Part shown: one piece after another, positions 1 through 7,701 of the stretch
Layout of the letters: each line of letters begins with the position of its first letter
Numbering within the stretch: position 1 is the stretch's first letter
The notes under the pieces: generated by a model
Seen by the model: the letters and a program-made list of their open reading frames with translations, nothing else
Told to the model about the DNA's origin: nothing
Database searches by the model: none
Assembly (NCBI GenBank): GCA_024641635.1
Contig: JAHECS010000030.1
Span: 1-38,524, forward strand
DNA length: 38,524 bases
Source: Actinomycetes bacterium
Lineage (GTDB): Bacteria; Actinomycetota; Actinomycetes; S36-B12
Direction of reading: 5' to 3'
Program-made: the position numbers and the translations under genes

Positions 1-64
1 CGGGAGTGCTCGCGTCCTCGGGAGTGCCGACGTCGGCTGAGTCAGCCATCGCGTCTTCGCTCAT
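1..64 (-). CDS. N-terminal fragment of a divergent gene (possibly HAD-IB family hydrolase)
   Basis: Reading the minus strand from the ATG at 64 gives an open frame to the window edge, starting MSEDAMADSADVGTPEDAST, an acidic, probably disordered N-terminus. A second in-frame ATG lies at 49. No good Shine-Dalgarno sequence precedes either. The gene diverges from the CpaE-like gene. In other actinobacteria (for example the Rv3660c/Rv3661 pair of M. tuberculosis) the gene divergent from the CpaE homologue is a HAD-IB phosphatase with a disordered N-terminus. That identity is inferred from position only; no catalytic motif lies in the visible 21 codons. Confidence 0.35.
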   Translation of the reverse strand, partial: MSEDAMADSADVGTPEDASTP

Positions 65-186
65 GGGATGACGGTACCCGCTCGTCCACAGGGCGGGCTC
101 CCCTCGTCGGTGGTCCACAGGTCCCCCGTGCGTCGACCCGCCTCTGCGTCGAGCCGGTCACGATGCCCGCGGAGAAGGGGGTTCGG

Positions 187-1248
187 ATGAGTGGGGCACG
201 ACCACTGCTGGTGAGCGGCGACGCGGACCTGATTGACGACATCCTGCGGTTGGCAGCGGCCAACGGGGTCGAGGTGCACCTCGCCACGGATGCGGAAAGC
301 GCTCGGAGCCGGTGGTCGTTGGCCCCGCTCGTCCTCGTGGGCGCGGACGCGGCCGCGAGCGTGGCGGGGACACGTCCGACGCGGCGGCGCGACGTCGTGC
401 TCGTGGGTCGTGACCCCTCTCCCGAGGACTGGCAGCGTGCCGTGGCGCTCGGGGCGGAGCACGTCGCGAGCCTGCCGGATGCCGAGCGATGGCTGATCGA
501 TCGCCTCGCGGACAGCGGCGAGGGGATGCCTCGCAACGGGGTTGTGGTGGCGGTGCTCTCGGCCGGTTCGGGAGCGGGGGCATCGACCCTGGCCGCAACG
601 CTCGGTCTCGCCGCTGCGGCGCGCTCGACGAGGGTTCTGCTCATCGACGGGGACCCGCTCGGCGGCGGCCTGGATGTGCTGCTGGGGCTCGAGGGCGAGG
701 ACGGCACGAGATGGCCGGACCTCTGCGAGACGAGGGGCCGCCTGAGCGCCGTGACCCTCGCAGAGGCGCTGCCCCGGCTGCATGGCATGTCGGTGCTGTC
801 GTGGGGGAGGGAGGGGCCCGCGTCCGCTCCGGTCGAGTCATGGTCGGCGGTCGTCGATGCGGGTGTGCGGGGCTTCGATCTGGTGGTCGTCGACCTGGCC
901 CGTCAGCTCGATCCGGTGGGCGAGCTCGTGCTCGCCCGCGCACGGGAGACCGTCGTCGTGGCCAGCAACCACGTGCGGACCGCCGTTGCGGCGTCGCGAC
1001 TGGCTGCCTCCGTCCAGTCGCTGTGCTCGTCGGTCGGCCTGGTGCTGCGGTCGGACCCCAAGGGCGTCGACGTTGAGGCGGTTCTCTCGACCCTCGCGAT
1101 ACCGGTCATCGGGCGCGTTCCCTTCGTCGGCGGCATGGTGGGCAGGTCAGATGCGGGTGAGCCGCCATCCCTCCGGGACACGTACGGCCGGGCGGTGACC
1201 CGGCTGCTGCCCCTGGTGAGTGACCTGGCCAGGGACGTCGCCTCGTGA
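187..1248 (+). CDS. CpaE/Ssd-like septum-site/pilus localisation ATPase
   Basis: 353 aa. The first ~115 residues form a receiver-like domain (VSGDADLIDDILRLA, then VVLVGRD), followed by a MinD/ParA-like ATPase domain (VVVAVLSAGSGAGASTLAAT, LLIDGDPLGGGLDVLLGLE, DLVVVDLARQ). The nucleotide loop is GSGAGAST and lacks the signature lysine of KGGxGKT, as is common in the actinobacterial CpaE/Ssd group. It is probably a peripheral membrane protein that places the Tad secretion machine at the cell surface or pole. The start at 187 is preferred over the ATG at 163 because GGAGAAGGGGG lies just before it. It is the first gene of the tad cluster, and the TadA start follows by 10 bp. The family (helicase/secretion neighbourhood CpaE-like) is well supported; the cellular role is inferred. 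Confidence 0.85.
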   Translation: MSGARPLLVSGDADLIDDILRLAAANGVEVHLATDAESARSRWSLAPLVLVGADAAASVAGTRPTRRRDVVLVGRDPSPEDWQRAVALGAEHVASLPDAERWLIDRLADSGEGMPRNGVVVAVLSAGSGAGASTLAATLGLAAAARSTRVLLIDGDPLGGGLDVLLGLEGEDGTRWPDLCETRGRLSAVTLAEALPRLHGMSVLSWGREGPASAPVESWSAVVDAGVRGFDLVVVDLARQLDPVGELVLARARETVVVASNHVRTAVAASRLAASVQSLCSSVGLVLRSDPKGVDVEAVLSTLAIPVIGRVPFVGGMVGRSDAGEPPSLRDTYGRAVTRLLPLVSDLARDVAS

Positions 1249-1258
1249 GCGGCGGGTC

Positions 1259-2404
1259 GTGAGCACGGGACTGATCGACCGGGTGCGCACCCGGCTGCTC
1301 ATCCAGCATGGGGACGCCACGCCAGCTCGCGTGGCGGCCGCGCTGCGCGCCGAGGGTCTCGTGCTGGGCGACGATGCCGTCCTCGACCTCGTGCGCAGCC
1401 TGCGGCAGGAGCTGGTCGGAGCGGGCCCGCTGGAACCCCTGCTGCTGATGGTCGGCGCCACGGACGTGATCGTCAATGGCCCTCGCTCGGTGTGGGTGGA
1501 CAGGGGCGCCGGGCTCGAGCTCACTGACGTCCACTTCGATTCGGAGTCCGACGTCCGCCGTCTGGCACAACGCATGGCGGCGAGTGCAGGACGCCGCCTC
1601 GACGAGGCAGCGGCCAGCGTCGACGCGCGGCTCCCATCGGGGGTGCGACTCCACGCCGTGATCCCCCCGGTGTCCTCGGACGGGACGTTGATCTCGTTGC
1701 GCATCCCGAGTCGCTCCGCATTCACGCTCGACGACCTCGTGGTCAGCGGCTCCCTGGACGACGCTGCTGCGGCCCTCCTGCGCGACATGGTGGGACGACG
1801 GCTCGCGCTCCTGATCAGTGGGGGCACTGGATCGGGGAAGACCACCGTGCTGTCGACGCTGCTGGGGCTTGTCGCGCCGAACGAGCGGATCGTGATCGTC
1901 GAGGACTCCACCGAGCTGGCCCCTGCGCACCGGCATGTGGTGCGCCTCCAGGCTCGGGTGGCGAACATCGAGGGGGCCGGAGTCGTGACGGTGCGGGACC
2001 TCGTGCGACAGGCCCTCCGAATGCGCCCCGACCGACTGGTCGTGGGCGAGGTGCGAGGCGCCGAGGTCGTCGACCTGCTCTCTGCCCTCAACACGGGGCA
2101 TGAGGGCGGTGCAGGAACCGTCCATGCCAACTCGGCGGGGGACGTCCCGGCGCGGCTGGAGGCGCTGGGGCTGACGGCCGGGCTCGACCGGCACGCGGTT
2201 CACGCGCTCGTCGGAGCCGGCATCGACGCGGTGGTCCACCTCGGTCGGGACCCCACCGGACGACGGGTGCTCGCCGGCGTCCACGTCCTCGAGCGCGGCC
2301 CCGACGGATTCGTGCGCACCGTGCCGGCCCTGGTCCGCACCGGGACGCTCTTCGAACCGGGGATTGGCATGTCGAGGCTGCAGGAGCGACTGGGTGGCCG
2401 CTGA
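1259..2404 (+). CDS. TadA/CpaF-type secretion ATPase
   Basis: 381 aa. Hexameric ATPase that powers assembly of Flp/Tad pili or pseudopili at the inner face of the membrane. It shows the PilT/VirB11 signatures in order: the N-terminal all-alpha region (LRQELVGAGPLEPLLLMVGA, TDVIVNGP), Walker A ISGGTGSGKTT with Lys194, the Asp box VIVEDSTEL, Walker B region MRPDRLVVGEVRGAEVVDLL, and the His box NTGHEGGAGTVHANS. Length is normal for the actinobacterial subfamily. The start is the GTG at 1259, 10 bp after the CpaE stop; an upstream in-frame GTG at 1220 would overlap that gene by 29 bases and adds no conserved sequence. It is cotranscribed with the TadB and TadC genes, whose products it should drive. 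Confidence 0.92.
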   Translation: MSTGLIDRVRTRLLIQHGDATPARVAAALRAEGLVLGDDAVLDLVRSLRQELVGAGPLEPLLLMVGATDVIVNGPRSVWVDRGAGLELTDVHFDSESDVRRLAQRMAASAGRRLDEAAASVDARLPSGVRLHAVIPPVSSDGTLISLRIPSRSAFTLDDLVVSGSLDDAAAALLRDMVGRRLALLISGGTGSGKTTVLSTLLGLVAPNERIVIVEDSTELAPAHRHVVRLQARVANIEGAGVVTVRDLVRQALRMRPDRLVVGEVRGAEVVDLLSALNTGHEGGAGTVHANSAGDVPARLEALGLTAGLDRHAVHALVGAGIDAVVHLGRDPTGRRVLAGVHVLERGPDGFVRTVPALVRTGTLFEPGIGMSRLQERLGGR

Positions 2405-2419
2405 CCGAGGCTGGCCAAC

Positions 2420-3130
2420 GTGAGAGTGCTTGCGGTCCTGCTCGCCATGTCCGCCGCCTGGCTCGTCGTGGTCCCGCCGCAGCGGGTGCGGCTCGTGGCC
2501 GTCCTGGCCGGCGGATCGGTGAGCGGGTCGCTGCGAACCCGGGTGCAGCGACTGGGCGCCAGCGCGGTGGCCAGGGTGGGGCTGGGACCGGCGTCACGAC
2601 GCCGGCGGGCGGAGGGGCGAGTGCGCGCGGTCCAGGCCCTCGGCGCGCTGGCTGCCGAGCTGGAATCTGGGCAGCCCCCGCAGGTGGCGCTCGTGCGTGC
2701 CTGCGGGCGGCCTCCGGTCTGGCCGCATGCGTTGAGCGCGGTCCGGCTGGACGGCGACGTCGCGGAGGCACTCGAACGCGACGCCCATCGACACGAGGTC
2801 CTTCGACAGGCCGCCGCCTGCTGGCGGATCGCTGATCATGGCTCGGGCCTCGCTGCCTCGATGACCCGGGTGGCGGCGTCCGCTCGAGTGGCCGAAGACG
2901 TCCGCGTCGAGATGGAGGGGCAGTTGGCCGGTCCGCGTGCGACCGCGCGGACGCTCGCGATCCTGCCGCTCGTCGGAATGGGCTTCGGGGTGATGCTCGG
3001 CTCCGACCCGATCGGCTGGCTGCTCGGCTCGACGGCGGGCCGCGCCTGCCTGGGCGTTGCGATCGGTCTGACCTTGCTGGGGACGTGGTGGACGGGTCGG
3101 ATCGCCTCCGCAGTCGAGCGGCAGCTGTGA
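2420..3130 (+). CDS. TadB-like type II secretion F-domain membrane protein
   Basis: 236 aa. Platform protein of the Tad secretion machine. It has an N-terminal hydrophobic segment (VLAVLLAMSAAWLVVVPPQ), a cytoplasmic helical T2SSF domain (LGALAAELESGQPPQVALVR, RQAAACWRIADHGSGLAASM), and two C-terminal TM segments near residues 180-225 (ILPLVGMGFGVML, ACLGVAIGLTLLGTWW). GTG start at 2420 with GAGG nine bases upstream. The stop TGA overlaps the GTG of the next gene (GTGA), so translation is probably coupled. Being short and split into TadB and TadC is usual for actinobacteria. Confidence 0.85.
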   Translation: MRVLAVLLAMSAAWLVVVPPQRVRLVAVLAGGSVSGSLRTRVQRLGASAVARVGLGPASRRRRAEGRVRAVQALGALAAELESGQPPQVALVRACGRPPVWPHALSAVRLDGDVAEALERDAHRHEVLRQAAACWRIADHGSGLAASMTRVAASARVAEDVRVEMEGQLAGPRATARTLAILPLVGMGFGVMLGSDPIGWLLGSTAGRACLGVAIGLTLLGTWWTGRIASAVERQL

Positions 3131-3855
3131 CGGCCCTGTGCATCCTGCTGGCTGCAGCAGCCGCCTGGTTCGCCGTGCCCCAGCCGAAGGAACCCCGTCT
3201 CCGACGGCTGAATCCCGATCGGCGGGATCGATCCGTACGACGCCCCGGTCGGGTGACCGCTGGCGCGGCCGCGGGTCGCGCGGCCGGGGTGATCGCGGGC
3301 GTCGGCGCCTGGGTCCTCCTCGGTGGCGTCCCGGGCCTGGCCCTGGGCCTGTTCGCCGCGGTCGGACTGCCGCGTGGCCTGTCGATGCTCGAGACGCGCG
3401 ACGATCGCGATCGTCGCGAACAGCTGGACCGGCAGGCGCCCCTGCTGGCCGACCTCCTGTCGGCGACGCTGGCCGCGGGTGCGCCGATGAGAGGCGCCCT
3501 CGAGGTGGTCGCGGCGGCCGTCGGCGAGCCCACCGCCGGATCCCTGCGGCCGGTCCTCGCCGCAATCGATCTTGGCGCCGTGCCAGCGGAGGCGTGGCAG
3601 GGCGCCGATCCACCACCCGCGCACCAGCCGATCCTCGACGCGCTGGCGCGGTCGGGGGAGTCGGGTGCTCCGCTGTCGACGCAGCTGGCGAGGGTTGCCG
3701 AAGACATGCGCCGGGAGCGCATGCGGAATGTCCAGGTGCGTGCGCGATCCGCCGGAGTGCGAGCCGTCGCCCCGCTGGCGGCGTGCTTCCTGCCCGCCTT
3801 CGTGCTGGTCGGCGTGGTGCCTGTCGTCGCATCCCTTGCTGGCGCCCTGCTGTGA
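3127..3855 (+). CDS. TadC-like type II secretion F-domain membrane protein
   Basis: 242 aa. Second platform protein, expected to pair with TadB. TM segment at the N-terminus (LCILLAAAAAWFAVP), a second near residues 50-80 (GVIAGVGAWVLLGGVPGLAL), the T2SSF domain (LLADLLSATLAAGAPMRGAL; DALARSGESGAPLSTQLARV) and a C-terminal TM pair (FLPAFVLVGVVPVVASLAGA). The GTG at 3127 overlaps the preceding stop by 4 bases (GTGA), which makes it a better start than the in-frame GTG at 3085. A 157-bp gap with small hairpins follows before the pilin gene. Confidence 0.85.
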   Translation: MTALCILLAAAAAWFAVPQPKEPRLRRLNPDRRDRSVRRPGRVTAGAAAGRAAGVIAGVGAWVLLGGVPGLALGLFAAVGLPRGLSMLETRDDRDRREQLDRQAPLLADLLSATLAAGAPMRGALEVVAAAVGEPTAGSLRPVLAAIDLGAVPAEAWQGADPPPAHQPILDALARSGESGAPLSTQLARVAEDMRRERMRNVQVRARSAGVRAVAPLAACFLPAFVLVGVVPVVASLAGALL

Positions 3856-4012
3856 CGGGTCGTCCACAGCCCGGGGGGTTCTCGGCGGACGTCCCCAGCG
3901 GTAGGGCGCGCACTCCTCAGCGGGATCGCGCCGCGCAAGCGTTGCCGCACGACGGTACGCCGTCGGTGCCGAAGGCCGGCACAGCCGCGACACGCGGCAG
4001 GAAGGGGAAGCG

Positions 4013-4195
4013 ATGCGCACGCTCATCACTCGGTTCGTGAAGGAGGACGACGGCATGTCGACGGCGGAGTACGCCGTCGGCACGGTGGCCGCCGCCGGAC
4101 TCGGAGGCGTCTTGATCAAGCTGCTGACGAGCCCGGAGGTCCGTGACCTCATCTGGGGAGTGCTCTCGAACGCGTTCAAGGCGATGCTCGGATAG
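4013..4195 (+). CDS. DUF4244 family Flp-like pilin subunit
   Basis: 60 aa. Likely major pilin of the Tad system. A short basic leader (MRTLITRFVKEDD) is followed by GMSTAEYAVGTVAAAGLGGV. The G/MSTAEYA stretch matches a type IV prepilin processing site with a glutamate at mature position 5 and then a hydrophobic helix. Strong RBS (GGAAGGGG) 5 bases upstream. Length and order (TadC, DUF4244, TadE-like) match the conserved actinobacterial arrangement. Hairpins upstream (3966-3998) and downstream (4202-4260) bracket the gene and may raise its mRNA level relative to its neighbours. No prepilin peptidase is encoded in the window, so it must be supplied from elsewhere. Confidence 0.88.
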   Translation: MRTLITRFVKEDDGMSTAEYAVGTVAAAGLGGVLIKLLTSPEVRDLIWGVLSNAFKAMLG

Positions 4196-4624
4196 ATGGA
4201 GGGGACGACGTCCCGAGGGACGACTGCGACCGTGGTGGGGCGGAACTCCGCCCCACCACGCAAGCGGGTTCTCGCCTCGGCCGATGGTGAACGCGGCAGC
4301 GTGCTCCTGGAGACGGCTATCGCCCTACCAGTGCTCCTGGGCGTGGCGCTGGCCCTCGCCTGGGCGCTGTCCCTGGGCGTGACGTCCATGACCCTGGGTG
4401 ATGCGGCGAGGCTCGCGGCACGCGACATGGCCCGTGGCGTGCCGACGTCGCAGGCCCTTGCCGCAGCAGCTGCAGCGGCGCCGGACGCAGCGCTCCGCGT
4501 CGAGGATGCCGGCGACCTGGTCACCGTGATCGCCGAGCAGGAGGTGTCCGCTCCCGGTCCCATCCTGGGAGGACTGGGCGTGACCCTGACCCAGCGCGTC
4601 TCGGTGCCGCGGGAGTGGTCGTGA
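4196..4624 (+). CDS. TadE-like pseudopilin/minor pilin
   Basis: 142 aa. A TadE-type N-terminus appears at residues ~31-60: GERGSVLLETAIALPVLLGV, a processing-site-like sequence followed by one TM helix; the rest (GDAARLAARDMARGVPTSQA) is probably extracytoplasmic. It is predicted to be a minor pseudopilin of the Tad system. The ATG at 4196 directly abuts the pilin stop (TAGATG). Its first ~30 codons are unlike the family and contain a perfect 14-bp inverted repeat, so the true start is uncertain. GTG codons at 4232 and 4235 sit inside the hairpin, and the next one, at 4301, would cut into the signal. The stop overlaps the next GTG by 4 bases. Confidence 0.75.
   Translation: MEGTTSRGTTATVVGRNSAPPRKRVLASADGERGSVLLETAIALPVLLGVALALAWALSLGVTSMTLGDAARLAARDMARGVPTSQALAAAAAAAPDAALRVEDAGDLVTVIAEQEVSAPGPILGGLGVTLTQRVSVPREWS
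4231..4260 (+). repeat. Perfect 14-bp inverted repeat inside the TadE-like gene
   Basis: 4231-4244 pairs exactly with 4247-4260 around two bases (AC). Smaller perfect hairpins lie next to it (CGTCCC/GGGACG, 4209-4222). It lies just after the pilin stop. Confidence 0.85.
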
Positions 4625-4977
4625 ACCGCCGCGATGCCGGGGCGGCTCTCGTCTGGTCCCTCGCACTGGTCAGTGTCCTCATGCTCGTCGCAACGGTGGG
4701 CCTGGTGCTGGCTTCGCTCGCGGTCACGAGGCAGCGGGCGGCGTCGGTCGCGGATGTGGCTGCCCTCACTGCTGCTCAGTCGCTGTCAGAGCAATGCGGC
4801 CACGCCGCGTCGGTCGCTGCGGGGAATGGCATGCGGCTCGAGGAGTGCAGCGTCGACGGCACGGATGTTCTCGTCAGGGTCGCGGCGCCGCCGCCGGCAG
4901 TGGTCGTGCGTGCGATGGCCCTCCTCGGTGGTATGGCCTCCGATGTCACGGCTGACGCTCGGTCGGGTCTTCCGTAG
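4621..4977 (+). CDS. TadE/TadG-like secreted protein of the helicase/secretion neighbourhood
   Basis: 118 aa. Short N-terminus then a TM helix (AALVWSLALVSVLMLVATVG) followed by a TadG-like region (ASLAVTRQRAASVADVAALT, AAQSL), then two cysteines (QCGHAAS, LEECSVDG) that could form a disulfide outside the cell. The pattern matches the 'helicase/secretion neighbourhood TadE-like' family. The GTG at 4621 overlaps the preceding stop (GTGA) and has GGGAG upstream. Its last 32 bases overlap the 3' end of the convergent helicase gene, so no independent terminator separates the two transcription units here. Confidence 0.75.
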   Translation: MNRRDAGAALVWSLALVSVLMLVATVGLVLASLAVTRQRAASVADVAALTAAQSLSEQCGHAASVAAGNGMRLEECSVDGTDVLVRVAAPPPAVVVRAMALLGGMASDVTADARSGLP

Positions 4978-7270
4978 CCGCGATCAGCGAGTCATGCAGC
5001 AACCCGAGAAGTCGCACCGCACCCTGCTTGTCCAGCGGATTGTTGCCGTTGCCGCACTTGGGGGACTGGACGCACGACGGGCAGCCGTCTGCGCACGCAC
5101 AGTCCGCGATCGCTGACCGGGTGGCGTCCAGCCAGTCGACGGCGACACGGAATCCCCGCTCGGCGAATCCTGCGCCTCCCGGGTAGCCGTCGTAGACGAA
5201 GACCGTCGGCTGACCGGTGTCCGGGTGGCAGGCAGTGGACACGCCGCCGAGGTCCCATCGGTCGCAGGTCGCATACAGGGGTAGCAGGCCGATGGCGGCA
5301 TGCTCCGCGGCATGCGCGGCCCCGGGGATGTCGGCGGCCTCGACGCCGACGGCGACCACCGCCTCCTCGGGGAGGGTCCACCACACCGCCTGGGTGCGGA
5401 GTTCCTGAACCGGCAGGTCGAGCAGCTCCTCGCCGAGGCTCTCCCCGGTCGGGCGCCGCCGCTGGAACGACACCACCTGGGAGCTCACGTCCACGAGACC
5501 GCGATGAAGCACGCCCCCGAACGCCGACTCGAGGACGTCGACGACCCGGATGTCGCTCACGGTTCGGGCGAGCGTCGAGTAGTCGACCTCCTGCTCGACG
5601 ACGGCGGCGACCCCGTCGTCCAGGTCGAGTGCCGTGACCACATGGGTGGTGCCCTGGTGCACGTACACGGCACCGCGATGCACGGTCGCCGGAGCGGAAG
5701 CGCGGTCGACCGTGCCCAGCAGCCGGCCCGTGCCGTCCTCGACCACCCGGACCGCCGGCCCGCCGCTGCCGCGCAGGTCGGTCAGGTCCGAGGCGCGCTC
5801 GCGGCGCGTCCAGAACCAGCCGCCCGGTCGTCGGCGGAGCAGCGCCTGCCGGACGAGGTCGTCGACGATGGCGCGCGCACCGGGACCGAACCACTGGGCG
5901 AGGTCGTCCGCGGTGAGCGGGATCTCGGCCGCCGCGGCGCACAGGTGCGGCCCGAGGACGTACGGGTTCGTCGGGTCGAACACGCTGGCCTCGACACTGG
6001 CGTCGATGACCGCGGCCGGGTGGTGGACGACGAACGTGTCCAGCGGATCGTCGCGAGCGATGAAGATCCCGAGGGCCTCGACGCCGGATCGCCCGGCCCG
6101 TCCGAACTGCTGCCACAGGCTCGCCCGCGTGCCGGGCCAGCCAGCCGTCAGGACGACGTCGAGGCCGCTCACGTCGATGCCCATCTCGAGGGCGCTGGTC
6201 GTCGCCAGTGCTCGCAGTCGGCCGTCGCGCAACCGGGACTCGAGGTCGCGTCGTTCCTCCGGCAGGTAGCCGCCCCGGTAGGCAGCGACGGCATCGACGA
6301 GGCCCGGGTCGACGTCGACAAGGAGGTCGCGGGTCAGCGCAGCGGTCGTCTCCGCCCCGCGCCGGCTGCGAACGAACGCGAGGGACTGGCGGCCCTCGAC
6401 GATGCAGTCGGCCAGCAGGTCCGCCGTCTCGCCGAGGGCGCTGCGTCGCCCCGGGCTCGGCCGCTCAGGGGTGGGTTCGAGCTCGGGGGGCTCCCAGAAT
6501 CCGACGGTCATCCCGGGTCGAGGGGACGCGTCCTCCGTGACGGCGGCGACGGGCGAGCCGATGAGTCGTTCCGCTGAGACCTCCGGTTCCGCCATGGTCG
6601 CCGAGGCGACGATCACCACCGGCTCGGACCCGTAGTGGGCGCACACCCGCCGCAGCCGCCGTACGACGGCCGAGACGTGAGCGCCGAGGACGCCTCGGTA
6701 GGCGTGTGCCTCGTCGATGACGACGAGGTCGAGGCGGCGGAGGAAGGACGACCACGCGGCGTGACCGGGGAGAAGGGAGTGGTGCAGCAGGTCCGGGTTG
6801 GTGAGGACGTAGTTCGCGTGCTGACGCACCCAGGAGCGCTCGTCCGATGGCGTGTCGCCGTCGTACGTCGCAGCACGAAGCCACGGCAGGCCGAGATCGT
6901 GCAGCGAGCGGAGCTGGTCGTTGGCCAGCGCCTTTGTGGGGGACAGGTAGAGGACGGTCGATCCGCGCCCGTCGGGGGCATGGGTGCCCTGGAGGATCCC
7001 GGTCAGAGCCAGCATCCCGAACGCCATGCTCTTGCCGGACGCCGTCCCCGTGGCGATGGCGACGTGACTGCCGTCGTGCGCGGCCTGGGCGGCGTCGACC
7101 TGGTGCCGCCAAGGAGACGCGATGCCGATGTCCGCGTAGCCGGCGACCACCGGAGCAGGCACCCACTCCGGCCAGGCGGCCGCGACGGGCGGCCGCGATG
7201 GGATCCGGTGGACGTGCACGAGGCGGTCCGCACGCCCGTGTGCGAGTCGTCCGAGCAGGGTGTCTGGCAT
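4946..7270 (-). CDS. DEAH-box helicase with C-terminal DUF1998-type cysteine cluster (MrfA-like)
   Basis: 774 aa. Superfamily 2 helicase of the group linked to actinobacterial tad loci. It shows motif I ATGTASGKS (Lys80), Ia LYLSPTKALANDQL, motif II VIDEAH (186-189), motif III SATMAEP, motif IV-V (SLAFVRSRRGAETT; ATTSALEMGIDVSGLD) and motif VI QQFGRAGRSG. The C-terminal Cys cluster (CACADGCPSC ... KCGNGNNPLD) is typical of MrfA/YprA-like proteins, which act in DNA-damage repair in Bacillus subtilis. The start is the ATG at 7270 (MPDTLLGRLAHG); the open frame continues further upstream but would run into the divergent STAS gene. The role here is inferred; the family is clear. Confidence 0.9.
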   Translation of the reverse strand: MPDTLLGRLAHGRADRLVHVHRIPSRPPVAAAWPEWVPAPVVAGYADIGIASPWRHQVDAAQAAHDGSHVAIATGTASGKSMAFGMLALTGILQGTHAPDGRGSTVLYLSPTKALANDQLRSLHDLGLPWLRAATYDGDTPSDERSWVRQHANYVLTNPDLLHHSLLPGHAAWSSFLRRLDLVVIDEAHAYRGVLGAHVSAVVRRLRRVCAHYGSEPVVIVASATMAEPEVSAERLIGSPVAAVTEDASPRPGMTVGFWEPPELEPTPERPSPGRRSALGETADLLADCIVEGRQSLAFVRSRRGAETTAALTRDLLVDVDPGLVDAVAAYRGGYLPEERRDLESRLRDGRLRALATTSALEMGIDVSGLDVVLTAGWPGTRASLWQQFGRAGRSGVEALGIFIARDDPLDTFVVHHPAAVIDASVEASVFDPTNPYVLGPHLCAAAAEIPLTADDLAQWFGPGARAIVDDLVRQALLRRRPGGWFWTRRERASDLTDLRGSGGPAVRVVEDGTGRLLGTVDRASAPATVHRGAVYVHQGTTHVVTALDLDDGVAAVVEQEVDYSTLARTVSDIRVVDVLESAFGGVLHRGLVDVSSQVVSFQRRRPTGESLGEELLDLPVQELRTQAVWWTLPEEAVVAVGVEAADIPGAAHAAEHAAIGLLPLYATCDRWDLGGVSTACHPDTGQPTVFVYDGYPGGAGFAERGFRVAVDWLDATRSAIADCACADGCPSCVQSPKCGNGNNPLDKQGAVRLLGLLHDSLIAATEDPTERQP

Positions 7271-7318
7271 CGCCCCATTGTGAGGCGACCCGGTGACGTC
7301 CTGTGCGACAGTAGGCGG

Positions 7319-7657
7319 GTGGACTTCATGGTGGAGGTGTCGGAGCGCGACGGTCGCAGCGTCGTGACGGCGGCCGGTGAGCTCGATGTGCACTCGGCAC
7401 CCGTCCTGCAGGCCGAGCTGGATCCGCTGGCTCAGCGGCCCGAGGGATCCGTCGTCGTCGACCTGTCCGCCGTGGCCTTCATCGACTCGACGGGTCTGGG
7501 CGTCCTCGTCACCGCACTCAAGCACGTGCGCGAGGTCGGCGGCACCCTCGACGTGGTCGTCACCGCCCCGCGCGTGCTCAAGGTCTTCGCCCTCACCGGG
7601 CTCGATGTCGTCATCCCGTTGCACGGGTCCCTCGACGAGGCCCTCGCAACCCCCTGA
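7319..7657 (+). CDS. STAS-domain anti-sigma factor antagonist
   Basis: 112 aa. A single STAS domain: SVVTAAGELDVHSAPVLQAE, then VVDLSAVAFIDSTGLGVLVT. The serine of DSTGLG is the residue phosphorylated by anti-sigma kinases in the SpoIIAA/RsbV family. It probably releases an alternative sigma factor by binding its anti-sigma partner, but no sigma or kinase gene lies next to it. The start is either the GTG at 7319 or the ATG at 7328 (MDFMVEV); AGGCGGG at 7313-7319 is better spaced for 7328, whereas homologues usually begin with MD. It diverges from the helicase with 48 bp between them. Confidence 0.85.
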   Translation: MDFMVEVSERDGRSVVTAAGELDVHSAPVLQAELDPLAQRPEGSVVVDLSAVAFIDSTGLGVLVTALKHVREVGGTLDVVVTAPRVLKVFALTGLDVVIPLHGSLDEALATP

Positions 7658-7701
7658 CGCACCGGCCCGCGGGCGCCTCGGACGAATAGTGGGGTGGCCG
7701 C

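Noticed and set aside
163-186. ATG at 163 as start of the CpaE-like gene
   Set aside because: The GGAGAAGGGGG ribosome site lies downstream of it and directly serves the ATG at 187.
2088-3950. 620-codon minus-strand open frame
   Set aside because: Shadow of tadA-tadB-tadC; composition is Arg/Pro/Ala-rich with no family match seen.
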